DNA from: Aquincola tertiaricarbonis
GTDB lineage: Bacteria > Pseudomonadota > Gammaproteobacteria > Burkholderiales > Burkholderiaceae_C
Length of the DNA: 64,000 nucleotides
Assembly (NCBI RefSeq): GCF_023573145.1
Contig: NZ_CP097636.1
Location: 3,286,001-3,350,000 of the forward strand
Direction: 5' to 3'
In this document: positions 54,601-64,000 of the stretch, piece after piece
Position numbering within the stretch: the stretch's first letter is position 1
How the letters are laid out: every line of letters starts with the position of its first letter
The notes under the pieces: generated by a model
What the model was told of the DNA's origin: nothing
The model's input: only the letters and a program-made list of their open reading frames with translations
Databases searched by the model: none
Translations under genes and position numbers: made by a program

Positions 54601-55094
54601 TGCAGCGTCGGCAACTGCTCGGCCACTCCGCGGCGCTGGCCGCCGGCGCGCTGCTGGCGGGCTGCGGCTTCCAGCTGCAGCGCCCGCCGGAGCTGCCCTT
54701 CCGCACCATCGCGCTCACCGGCTTCAACCCGCGCTCACCGTTGCTGGCCGAGCTGCGCAGCCGGCTGGGCAACACCCAGCTGACCGAGAACCCGGCGCAG
54801 GCCGAGGTGGTGCTGCAGGCCCTGACCGATGCGCGCGAGCGCAGCGTGGTGGCCACCACCGCGGCCGGCCAGGTGCGTGAAGTGCAGCTGCGCTCGCGCT
54901 TCAACTTCCGGGTGCAAGCCAGGGGCGGGCGTGTGCTGCTGCCGCCCTCGGAGCTGCTGCTCACCCGCGACATGAGCTACAACGAGACCGCGGCGCTGGC
55001 CAAGGAACAGGAAGAAGCGCAGTTGTACCGCGCGATGGAAGCCGACATCGCACAGCAGGTGCTGCGCCGCCTGGCCGCGGTCCAACCTGCCTGA
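54600..55094 (+). CDS. lptE: LPS assembly lipoprotein LptE
   Basis: 164 residues: signal peptide with lipobox LLAGC followed by GFQLQRPPELPFRTIALTGF, the typical LptE start. Plugs the LptD barrel for lipopolysaccharide export. Conserved leuS-lptE-holA order supports the call. Confidence 0.93.
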   Translation: MQRRQLLGHSAALAAGALLAGCGFQLQRPPELPFRTIALTGFNPRSPLLAELRSRLGNTQLTENPAQAEVVLQALTDARERSVVATTAAGQVREVQLRSRFNFRVQARGGRVLLPPSELLLTRDMSYNETAALAKEQEEAQLYRAMEADIAQQVLRRLAAVQPA

Positions 55095-55101
55095 ACCTGA
55101 T

Positions 55102-56193
55102 ATGCAGGTTCGCACAGACCAGCTCGCCGCCCATCTGGCCAAGGGCCTGAAGCCGCTGTACGTGGTGCACGGCGACGAGCCCCTGCTGGCCCAGGAAGCG
55201 GCCGACGCCGTGCGCGCCGCGGCGCGGGCGGCCGGCTATACCGAACGCAAGGTGTTCACCGTCAGCGGCGCGCACTTCGACTGGAGCGGCCTGCTCGGCA
55301 GCTCGCAGGCGATGAGCCTGTTCGCCGACCGCCAGCTGATCGAGATCCGCATCCCCAGCGGCAAGCCCGGCAAGGAAGGCTCCGACGCCCTGCAACGCTA
55401 CTGCCAGACGCTGTCGGACGATGTGCTGACGCTGATCCACCTGCCGCGGCTGGACGGCCAGCAGCTCAAGAGCAGCTGGTTCACCACGCTGGACGGTGCG
55501 GGCGCGACGGTGCGCGTGGAGCCGGTGGACCGCCGTGAACTGCCCACCTGGATCGCCCGCCGGCTGTCGGCCCAGGGCCAGCAGGTGGCAGCCGGCGACG
55601 AGGGCCAGCGCACGCTCGCCTTCTTCGCCGACCGGGTGGAAGGCAACCTGCTGGCCGCCCACCAGGAGCTGCAGAAGCTGGCCCTGCTGTACCCGGCCGG
55701 CCCGCTGAGCTATGCCCAGGTGGAGGCCGCCGTGCTGAACGTGGCGCGCTACGACGTCTTCAAGCTGGGCGAAGCGGTGCTGGCCGGCCAGGTGGCCCGC
55801 GCGCTGCGCATGCTGGACGGCCTGCGCGCCGAAGGCGAGGCGCCGGTGCTGGTGCACTGGACGCTGGCCGAGGACATCCGCGCCATCAAGCGCGTGCAGG
55901 ACGCGATGGCCGACGGCAAGCCGCTGCCGATGGCGCTGCGGGAACAACGGGTGTGGGGCGTGAAGGAACGCCTCTTCGAGCGGGTGCTGCCCGCGCTGAG
56001 CAGCCACGACGTGGCGGCGCTGGTGGAAGGCGCCAGTGTGTGCGACGGCATCGTCAAGGGCCTGAAGCACCCCGACTGGCCCACCGACGCCTGGGAGGCG
56101 CTGCGCCGCCTGGCGCTGATGCTGATGCAGCGGGTGCTGCCGGCACCGCGCGACCCACGCTCGATGCCGCTGCCGCTGGCGTTGCGCGGCTGA
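55102..56193 (+). CDS. holA: DNA polymerase III delta subunit
   Basis: 363 residues starting MQVRTDQLAAHLAKGLKPLYVVHGDEPLLAQEAADAVR, the clamp-loader delta N-terminus, followed by EIRIPSGKPGKEGSDAL and the AAA-like/collar region. It opens the beta clamp. Lies 7 bases after lptE. Confidence 0.95.
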   Translation: MQVRTDQLAAHLAKGLKPLYVVHGDEPLLAQEAADAVRAAARAAGYTERKVFTVSGAHFDWSGLLGSSQAMSLFADRQLIEIRIPSGKPGKEGSDALQRYCQTLSDDVLTLIHLPRLDGQQLKSSWFTTLDGAGATVRVEPVDRRELPTWIARRLSAQGQQVAAGDEGQRTLAFFADRVEGNLLAAHQELQKLALLYPAGPLSYAQVEAAVLNVARYDVFKLGEAVLAGQVARALRMLDGLRAEGEAPVLVHWTLAEDIRAIKRVQDAMADGKPLPMALREQRVWGVKERLFERVLPALSSHDVAALVEGASVCDGIVKGLKHPDWPTDAWEALRRLALMLMQRVLPAPRDPRSMPLPLALRG

Positions 56194-56202
56194 CGTCCGC
56201 TT

Positions 56203-57120
56203 TCAGTAGCCGCGCTGCAGATCGACCAGGTGCTGCAGCGGCCGGCCATCGCGCAGCGCGCGCAGGTTGGCCACGGCCACGGCGCTGGCGCTGCGAGGGT
56301 CGGTGGCCGCGGCGGCGTGGGGCAGCACCGTGATCTGCGGATGGGCCCAGAACGGGTGGTCGGCCGGCAAGGGTTCGGTGTGAAACACATCGAGCACCGC
56401 ATGGCGCAGCTGGCCGCTGGCCAAGGCAGCCAGCAGGTCGGCTTCCACCAGGTGCGCGCCGCGCGCCAGGTTGACCAAGGCCGCGCCGCGCGGCAGCTGC
56501 GCGAACAGCCCGGCATCGAGGATGCCACGCGTCTCGCCGGTCAGCGGCAGCAGGTTCACCACCACCTCGGCCTCGGCCAGCAGCGGCGCCAGCGGCACGC
56601 CGCGGCGCCAGCCGCTCACCGGGTAGCCCTGGGCCTGCAGCCGCGCGGCCGCGGTGCTACCCATCTCACCCTGGCCCAGCACCAGCACCTTCACTTCATC
56701 GGCGCGGCGCTGCGGCAATGCGCGCCACAGGCCGGCCTGCTGCTGGCGAGCGTAGTCGAAAAAGCGGCGGTGCAGGCTGAGCACGGCCCACACCGCGGTT
56801 TCGGCCATCGCGGCATTCATCGCCGGATCGACCATGCGGGCGATGGGCACGCCGGCCGGCAAGGTGTCGTGGCGCATCAGCCGGTCCACGCCCGCCCACA
56901 AGCTCTGGATGAGGCGCAGCCGCGGCAGGCCCTGCAGTCGGCCCGGCGGCGGGTTGGCCACCACGGCCACCTCGATCTGGTCCGCAGGAAAAGCCTCGTC
57001 GTCGCGCCACCAGCGCGCCTCGGGCATCGCGGCCTGCAGCTGGGCCAGCCAATCGTCGCGGTCGGCCGGGCTGAAGCTGCCGCTCAGCAGCACCTGCAGC
57101 GGCGCGCCCGCCGTGCTCAT
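56203..57120 (-). CDS. D-isomer-specific 2-hydroxyacid dehydrogenase (GhrA-like)
   Basis: 305 residues. NAD(P)-binding VLVLGQGEMGSTAAARL, catalytic Arg in NLARGAHLVEADLL, Glu in LDVFHTEPLP and His in VLPHAAAATDP. Probably reduces glyoxylate or hydroxypyruvate. Its ATG at 57120 overlaps the pncC stop (57117-57119). Confidence 0.88.
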   Translation of the reverse strand: MSTAGAPLQVLLSGSFSPADRDDWLAQLQAAMPEARWWRDDEAFPADQIEVAVVANPPPGRLQGLPRLRLIQSLWAGVDRLMRHDTLPAGVPIARMVDPAMNAAMAETAVWAVLSLHRRFFDYARQQQAGLWRALPQRRADEVKVLVLGQGEMGSTAAARLQAQGYPVSGWRRGVPLAPLLAEAEVVVNLLPLTGETRGILDAGLFAQLPRGAALVNLARGAHLVEADLLAALASGQLRHAVLDVFHTEPLPADHPFWAHPQITVLPHAAAATDPRSASAVAVANLRALRDGRPLQHLVDLQRGY

Positions 57121-57608
57121 TCGGCGGCCACCTGCAGCAGCCGCTGCAAGGCCAGCGCCACCGTCTGCGCTCGCACCGCGCGGCGGTCGCCGGCCAGTTG
57201 CAGCAGCTGGGGCCGTGCCGCCTCGCCCCGCCGCGCGACGGCCAGCCACACCGTGCCCACCGGCTTGCCGGGCACCGCGCCGCCCGGCCCGGCGATGCCG
57301 GTGACGGCGACGGCCAGGTCGGCCCGCGCATGGGCCAGCGCACCTTCGGCCATCGCGGCCGCCACCTCGCGGCTGACGGCGCCGTGACCGGCGATCAGCG
57401 CAGCGTCCACGCCCAGCAGCTCGGTCTTGGCCTCGTTGCTGTAGGTGACGAAGCCGCGCTCGAACCAGTCGCTGGAACCCGCCACCGCGGTGCAGGCGGC
57501 GGCGATCAGCCCGCCGGTGCAGCTTTCGGCGCTGGCCATGCGCAGGCCGCGCGCACGCAGCGCCTCGGCCAGCTGCAGCACCTGGGGTTCGACGTCGCTC
57601 ACATCCAT
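57117..57608 (-). CDS. pncC: Nicotinamide-nucleotide amidase (CinA C-terminal domain protein)
   Basis: 163 residues, the stand-alone CinA C-terminal domain: RMASAESCTGGLIAAACTAVAGSSDWFERGFVTYSNEAK and AVTGIAGPGG. Converts NMN to nicotinate mononucleotide in NAD salvage. Overlaps pgpA by 10 bases and the dehydrogenase by 4, within a compact minus-strand operon. Confidence 0.92.
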   Translation of the reverse strand: MDVSDVEPQVLQLAEALRARGLRMASAESCTGGLIAAACTAVAGSSDWFERGFVTYSNEAKTELLGVDAALIAGHGAVSREVAAAMAEGALAHARADLAVAVTGIAGPGGAVPGKPVGTVWLAVARRGEAARPQLLQLAGDRRAVRAQTVALALQRLLQVAAE

Positions 57609-58144
57609 GACACCACCGCCCTCCACAACGCGATCACCAGCAGCGCGCACAGCGCCGCCACCAGGTCGTCGATCATGATGCCGAAGCCGGCGCGCCAGCC
57701 CGGCAGCGCGCCGGCCGGCGACTTGAAGCGGCGGTCGGCCCAGCGCACCGGGCCGGGCTTGGCCATGTCGAAGAAGCGGAACAGCACGAAGGCCACCGTC
57801 TGACCCACCAGGCCCGCCGGGGTGATGAGCCACAGCACGATCCAGAAGGCCACGACCTCGTCCCAGACGATGGCGCCGGGATCGGCGGTGCGCAGTTCGC
57901 GCGCGGTGCGGGTGCAGGCCCACCAGCCCACCAGCAGGCTGGCGCCGATGACCCCCGCCCATTGCGCTTCGGTCAGCCACAGGTTCAGCACCAGGAAGGC
58001 CAGCCAGGCCCACAGCGTGCCCACGGTGCCGGGCGCCAGCGGGGACAGGCCGCTGCCGAAGCCCAGCGCGATCCAGGCATGCAGCCGCGGCAGCATGAAG
58101 CGAGCGGAGGGGCGCCGCGGGGCGGCGAGAGCGGTGTCGGTCAT
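57599..58144 (-). CDS. pgpA: Phosphatidylglycerophosphatase A
   Basis: 181 residues, inner-membrane. Family pattern SGLSPLAPGTVGTLWAWLAF near the N-terminus, DEVVAFWIVLW, FRFFDMAKPGPVRWADRR and IMIDDLVAAL. Dephosphorylates phosphatidylglycerophosphate. Overlaps thiL by 4 bases; thiL-pgpA-pncC is a commonly conserved order. Confidence 0.94.
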   Translation of the reverse strand: MTDTALAAPRRPSARFMLPRLHAWIALGFGSGLSPLAPGTVGTLWAWLAFLVLNLWLTEAQWAGVIGASLLVGWWACTRTARELRTADPGAIVWDEVVAFWIVLWLITPAGLVGQTVAFVLFRFFDMAKPGPVRWADRRFKSPAGALPGWRAGFGIMIDDLVAALCALLVIALWRAVVSWM

Positions 58145-59100
58145 GCTTTGAAGTGGTCGAACGAGGCCAGGCCGTGGTCCACGGGCCGGCCGGCGGCGTC
58201 CACCACCCGCAGGCCCGGCTCGGCCTGGATGTGGCCGACGCAGGTGACGGCCACGCCGGCCGCTCGGCCGGCGGCCTGCACCGCGGCCGCGGCTGCGGCC
58301 GGCGCGGTGAACACCAGCTCGTAGTCGTCACCGCCGGCCAGCGTGCACTGGCGCTGCACCGCCAGCGGCTGCGCGGCCAGCAGCGGGCTGCGGGGCAGCG
58401 CATCGGCCTCGAGCTGCGCACCCACGCGCGAGCGCTTCAGGATGTGACCCAGGTCGCCCAGCAGGCCGTCGCTGATGTCGGCAGCGGCGGTGGCCACGCC
58501 CTGCAAGGCCTGGCCCAGCGCCACGCGTGGCGTGGGGCGCTCCATCGCCAGCCGCACCTGCTCGAAGGCCTCACCCGCCAGAGGCAGCGTGCCGCGGAAC
58601 ACTTCCAGCGCCAGCCGGGCATCGCCCAGGGTGCCGCTGATCCACAGCTGGTCGCCCGGCCGTGCGCCCGAGCGCAGCAGCGCCCGGCCCGGCGGCACTT
58701 CGCCGAACACGGTGATGCTGATGTTGAGCGGCCCCGCCGTGGTGTCGCCGCCCACCAGCTCGATGCCATGGGCATCGGCCAGCGCGAACAGGCCCTGAGA
58801 GAAGCCGGCCAGGAAGGCTTCGTCCACCCGCGGCAGTGCCAGCGACAGCGTGAAGGCCAGCGGCCGTGCGCCGCAGGCCGCGAGGTCGGACAGATTGACC
58901 GCCAGCGACTTGTGGCCCAGCCGCTCGGGCGCGACGGTGCTCAGGAAGTGGCGGCCCTCCACCAGCATGTCAGTGGAGATGGCCAGCTGCATGCCGGGCG
59001 TGGGCGCCACCAGCGCGCAGTCGTCGCCGATGCCCAGCACCGCACGGCCGCCGGGCCTGTCGAAGTAGCGGTGGATGAGGTCGAATTCGCCGAGCGCCAT
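58141..59100 (-). CDS. thiL: Thiamine-monophosphate kinase
   Basis: 319 residues: MALGEFDLIHRYFDR, GIGDDCALV, STDMLVEGRHFL, GHKSLAVNLSDLAACGA, GGDTTAGPLNISITVFGE and ISDGLLGDL. Makes thiamine pyrophosphate in the final step. Starts just 5 bases after the FixJ-type regulator stop. Confidence 0.95.
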   Translation of the reverse strand: MALGEFDLIHRYFDRPGGRAVLGIGDDCALVAPTPGMQLAISTDMLVEGRHFLSTVAPERLGHKSLAVNLSDLAACGARPLAFTLSLALPRVDEAFLAGFSQGLFALADAHGIELVGGDTTAGPLNISITVFGEVPPGRALLRSGARPGDQLWISGTLGDARLALEVFRGTLPLAGEAFEQVRLAMERPTPRVALGQALQGVATAAADISDGLLGDLGHILKRSRVGAQLEADALPRSPLLAAQPLAVQRQCTLAGGDDYELVFTAPAAAAAAVQAAGRAAGVAVTCVGHIQAEPGLRVVDAAGRPVDHGLASFDHFKA

Positions 59101-59105
59101 GCCGG

Positions 59106-59807
59106 TCACCGCGCGGCCGGCGGCGCGGCGGGCGGCGGCGCGGTGTCGATGGCGGCGTCGCGCAGCAGGTTGGCCAGTTCCACCGCCGACTTCACTTCCA
59201 TCTTCTCGAACACGCGGGCGCGGTGCACTTCCACCGTGCGCACGCTGATGTTCAGCGCGTCGGCGATCAGCTTGTTCGGCCGGCCCTCGATCACCAGGCG
59301 CATCACCTCGCGCTCGCGGTCGGTGAGTTCGGCCAGCGCCTTGCGCAGGCCGTCGTGGCTGCGGCGGCGCTCGATGGCGGCGGCGCTGATCTCCAGCGCC
59401 TTGACGATGCGGTCGACCAGCGCGTTGTCGGAAAACGGCTTCTCGACGAAGTCGAAGGCACCGCGCTTGACCGCGGCCACCGCCGTGGGCACATCGCCAT
59501 GGCCGGTGAGAAAGACCACCGGCAGCGCATCGAGCCGGCCCAGCTCGGTCAGCCGCTCGAACAGCGCCAGGCCGCTTTCGCCGGGCATGCGCACGTCCAG
59601 CAGCAGGCACGAGGGCGCGGTGGGCCAGGCGCCGCCGTGCTGGCGCCATTGCGCATCGAGGAAGGCGTCGAAGGCCTCGGCGCTGGCGAAGCCCTCGGAC
59701 AGCAGGCGGCGCGAGCGCAGCAGCCAGGCCAAGGCGTCGCGCACCACGTCCTCGTCGTCGACGAGGTAGACCATCGGCAGGCCGAGCGAGGCAGGCAGGG
59801 TGAGCAT
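59106..59807 (-). CDS. FixJ-family response regulator
   Basis: About 233 residues: receiver domain with acidic VDDED, phosphoacceptor Asp71 (LLLDVRMPGESGL) and Lys in FDFVEKPFSDN; LuxR HTH (LTDREREVMRLVIEGRPNKLIADALNISVRTVEVHRARVFEKM). Ends with a Pro/Ala tail. Start at ATG 59807, with 59774 possible. Pairs with the PAS kinase just upstream; divergent maeB suggests control of C4-dicarboxylate/malate metabolism (DctSR-like), which is inference. Confidence 0.9.
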   Translation of the reverse strand: MLTLPASLGLPMVYLVDDEDVVRDALAWLLRSRRLLSEGFASAEAFDAFLDAQWRQHGGAWPTAPSCLLLDVRMPGESGLALFERLTELGRLDALPVVFLTGHGDVPTAVAAVKRGAFDFVEKPFSDNALVDRIVKALEISAAAIERRRSHDGLRKALAELTDREREVMRLVIEGRPNKLIADALNISVRTVEVHRARVFEKMEVKSAVELANLLRDAAIDTAPPPAAPPAAR

Positions 59808-59835
59808 GGGATCGGGCAACACGTTGGCCGCGATG

Positions 59836-61911
59836 CTACCCCGCCGCTTCGGCCCCGGCGGTGCTGGCGTCGCTGCGCTGGCGCGCAGGGTCGGTGGCCG
59901 GCAGCGTGAACATGAACTCGGTGCCGCGCAGCGGCTGGCCGTCGTCGTCGGCGCGGGCATGGAAATCCAGCGCGCCGCCGTGCTGCTCGATCACCGTGCG
60001 GCACAGGCTCAGGCCCAGGCCCATGCCTTCGCTGCGGGTGGTGAAGAAGGGCGTGAACAGCCGCGCCGCCACCTCGGGCGCGATGCCGGGGCCGGCGTCC
60101 AGCACGCTGAAGCTCACCCAGCGGCCCTGGGCCTGCCGCACGCGGATGGTCAGCACCCGTTCGGCCAGCGGCGTGCTGCTTTCCATCGCCTGGATGCCGT
60201 TGCGGGTGAGGTTGAGCAGCACCTGCTCGACCATCGTGCGGTCGGCCAGCACCCGCGGCGGCGGCGTGGGAATGTCCAGCTCGATGCGGGTGCCGCTCTT
60301 GCGAGCCTGCAGCCGCACCAGCGGCATCACCGCGTCGATCAGCTGCGAGGCCGAGATGGCCTCGCGCGCCTGCTCGCGGCGGCGCACGAAGTCGTGCACG
60401 CTCTTGATCACGCGGCCGGCGCGCTCGGCCTGTTCGGCGATGCGCGTCAGGCCCTGCTGCAGCATGCCCAGGGTCTCGCCGTCGGGCTCCTGCAGCAGGT
60501 TGAGCGAGCCGGTGGCATAGCTGGCAATCGCCGCCAGCGGCTGGTTGAGTTCATGGCTCAGCAGCGAGGCCATCTCGCCCACGGTGGCCAGGCGGGCGGT
60601 GGCCTGCAGCCGGTCCTGCTGCTGGCGCGACAGTTCCTCCACCCGGCGCTGGGCGCTCATGTCCAGCACGGCGCTCATCCAGCCCTTTTGCTTGCCCACG
60701 TTGTCCACCAGCGGGGCCTCGTAGATCATCACCGGGAAGCGCTCGCCGTTCTTGCGCATGAACTCGGTCTCGAAGCCCTGCTGGATGTCGCCGCGGTCGC
60801 GCACCATGCCCAGCCGGTTGCGCTGGCGCACCTGGTATTCGTCCACCCGGTCGGTGGGCCAGTAGGCGGGCGGGTTGCTGTTCATCAGCTCCTCGGCGCC
60901 AAAGCCCACCATCGTGCAGAAGGCCGGGTTCACGTAGGTGATGCGGCCTTCCAGGTCGCGCGCACGCAGCCCGGTGATCAGCGAATCCTCCATCGCCTTG
61001 CGGAAGGCCAGCGCCTCGGCCAGCGCCGATTCGGCCAGCGCGCGCTTGCGCACATCGCGCAGCAGCAGCAGCACCACCGCGAACAGCGCCAGCGACAGCC
61101 CCAGCACCAGCGCGGTGGCCAGGTTGGGAATGACGCGCGGGCTGCCCTCGGCGCTGTCGATGCGCAGCACCAGCGAGCTGCCGGGCAGGTCCAGCACCCG
61201 CTGCGCCTGGTACACGCCGGCGCCGCGCGGCACGCCGGCACGGGCCAGCCGGGTGCCGTCGCCCTCGACGAAGGACACCTCGTAGGCGCGGGACTGCTCG
61301 GGCGTCAGCGCCTCGTCCAGCAGCGCGCCCAGCGCCAGCGTGGTCACCAGGTAGTGCGGCGTGCGGGTGGCGTTGACGATGGGGATGCACAGGTCCACCA
61401 CTTCCAGGCCGGTGCCGCCCATCTGCGGCACGAAGTACGTGCGCGAGAACATCGGCGTGCCGGCGCGGCGGGCGGCGGTGCAGGCCAACTCTGCCTCGAT
61501 GCCCATCGACAGCCGGGGCAGCTGGGTGAAGATGGGCGCGCGGTAGGGTGAGTCCACCGCGTCGTCGATCTCGAAGAGGCTGTTGCGCCGCTCGACGCGC
61601 AGCAGGTCGTGGCGGGCGCGCAGCAACTCGCCGGCATCGGCCCGCCAGCGCTCGGGCGAAGGTTCATGCCACACCAGGGCCTGCAGGCTTTGCACGCTGC
61701 GCTGCACGTCGCGGCGCAGCTCGGCCACCACCTGGCCGGCCAGTTCCTCCACCCGTTCCTGGGCACGCACGCTCTCGTAGTTGAGCGTCAGCAACACCAG
61801 CAGCGTCTGCGCGACCAGCAGCAGCGCCACCAGCGTGGCCCACAGCAGCGCCCGCCGCACGCGGCGCGGCGGCCGCCTCAGCAAGAGCGGAAGGCTGCTG
61901 GTACTCATCAC
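59836..61911 (-). CDS. PAS-domain sensor histidine kinase (DctS/FixL-like)
   Basis: 691 residues counted from the first Met (a second ATG follows at once). Two membrane helices (about 22-42 and 263-284) flank a periplasmic sensor domain; then a PAS domain (about 305-420, DLEGRITYVNPAFCTMVGF), HisKA with His453 (LLSHELNQPLA) and HATPase (LNLTRNGIQAME, LDAGPGIAPEV, GMGLGLSLCRTV). Partner of the FixJ-type regulator 28 bases downstream. Confidence 0.92.
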   Translation of the reverse strand: MMSTSSLPLLLRRPPRRVRRALLWATLVALLLVAQTLLVLLTLNYESVRAQERVEELAGQVVAELRRDVQRSVQSLQALVWHEPSPERWRADAGELLRARHDLLRVERRNSLFEIDDAVDSPYRAPIFTQLPRLSMGIEAELACTAARRAGTPMFSRTYFVPQMGGTGLEVVDLCIPIVNATRTPHYLVTTLALGALLDEALTPEQSRAYEVSFVEGDGTRLARAGVPRGAGVYQAQRVLDLPGSSLVLRIDSAEGSPRVIPNLATALVLGLSLALFAVVLLLLRDVRKRALAESALAEALAFRKAMEDSLITGLRARDLEGRITYVNPAFCTMVGFGAEELMNSNPPAYWPTDRVDEYQVRQRNRLGMVRDRGDIQQGFETEFMRKNGERFPVMIYEAPLVDNVGKQKGWMSAVLDMSAQRRVEELSRQQQDRLQATARLATVGEMASLLSHELNQPLAAIASYATGSLNLLQEPDGETLGMLQQGLTRIAEQAERAGRVIKSVHDFVRRREQAREAISASQLIDAVMPLVRLQARKSGTRIELDIPTPPPRVLADRTMVEQVLLNLTRNGIQAMESSTPLAERVLTIRVRQAQGRWVSFSVLDAGPGIAPEVAARLFTPFFTTRSEGMGLGLSLCRTVIEQHGGALDFHARADDDGQPLRGTEFMFTLPATDPARQRSDASTAGAEAAG

Positions 61912-61945
61912 GAATCAGTATGGGTCAATGCCCATGCAAAGGTGC

Positions 61946-61961
61946 TACGCAGTTTTGCGCA
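61946..61961. promoter_or_regulatory. Imperfect palindrome between the PAS kinase and maeB
   Basis: TACGCAGTTTTGCGCA has TACGCA and TGCGCA arms (5 of 6 complementary). It lies in the 140-base divergent gap and is a candidate binding site for the FixJ-type regulator. Confidence 0.35.
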
Positions 61962-62051
61962 TCAATGTCCGACGTCACCGGCGCGACACTCGGCGCCCGG
62001 TGGGGGCAAAATCGCTGCCCCTTTTGCCGCACAACCACGGACTACAAAGCC

Positions 62052-64000
<1,949 letters not shown>

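Overview
The window is GC-rich DNA with closely packed genes. Gene content and order (fur/bamE divergent pair, dapB-exbB-exbD-leuS-lptE-holA, hpf-ptsN-hprK, pilE with fimT-pilVWXY1, PHB-hydroxylase/beta-ketoadipate genes, Bug-type periplasmic receptors) point to a betaproteobacterium of the order Burkholderiales, probably near the Rubrivivax/Leptothrix/Ideonella group. That placement is inferred from gene content and not from a marker-gene tree. No rRNA, tRNA, CRISPR array or insertion sequence was seen. The window opens inside hemB and closes inside maeB.

Layout. 1-5.8 kb: hemB (5' end missing), a convergent ybeY-phoH pair, a two-component system with a 7TM sensor, and ruvA. 5.8-17.5 kb: an accessory block lying between ruvA and ruvB. 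It holds an orphan type VI secretion spike (vgrG) followed by a probable peptidoglycan-cleaving effector and a lipoprotein, a LysR/PACE efflux pair, and a copper-uptake set (DUF2946, TonB receptor, YcnI-like, PCu(A)C). 17.6-25.1 kb: ruvB and a translationally coupled minor-pilin operon ending in pilY1. 25.2-30.3 kb: small housekeeping genes and two cyclic-di-GMP phosphodiesterase-type proteins (EAL with a degenerate GGDEF, and HD-GYP). 30.4-39.4 kb: an Lrp/saccharopine-dehydrogenase-like pair, then an aromatic-acid catabolic locus in which the two CoA-transferase subunit genes are interleaved with two Bug receptors, followed by pcaF, an IclR regulator, pobA and a small monooxygenase-like protein.

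39.5-45.7 kb: a probable light/oxidative-stress lipid module. It contains a di-iron desaturase-like protein, a B12-binding MerR regulator of the LitR/CarH type, a secreted glutathione peroxidase, an FAD amine-oxidase-like protein, DUF1365 and a cyclopropane-synthase-family methyltransferase. Two identical-arm palindromes lie in the litR-gpx gap. 45.7-56.2 kb: corA, hpf, ptsN, hprK, fur, bamE, dapB, exbB/exbD, leuS, lptE and holA. 56.2-64 kb: a minus-strand run of a hydroxyacid dehydrogenase, pncC, pgpA and thiL, then a PAS-kinase/FixJ-type regulator pair divergent from maeB.

Three points merit most attention: the type VI effector cassette inserted between ruvA and ruvB; the LitR-centred lipid/peroxide module with twin palindromes; and the aromatic locus, with its split CoA-transferase, paired Bug receptors and tandem GTTC-N7-GAAC operator. 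Two genome-style features also recur: -10 elements placed 5-7 bases before start codons (leaderless-type starts), and a dispersed repeat between convergent genes whose stems differ in sequence but still pair.
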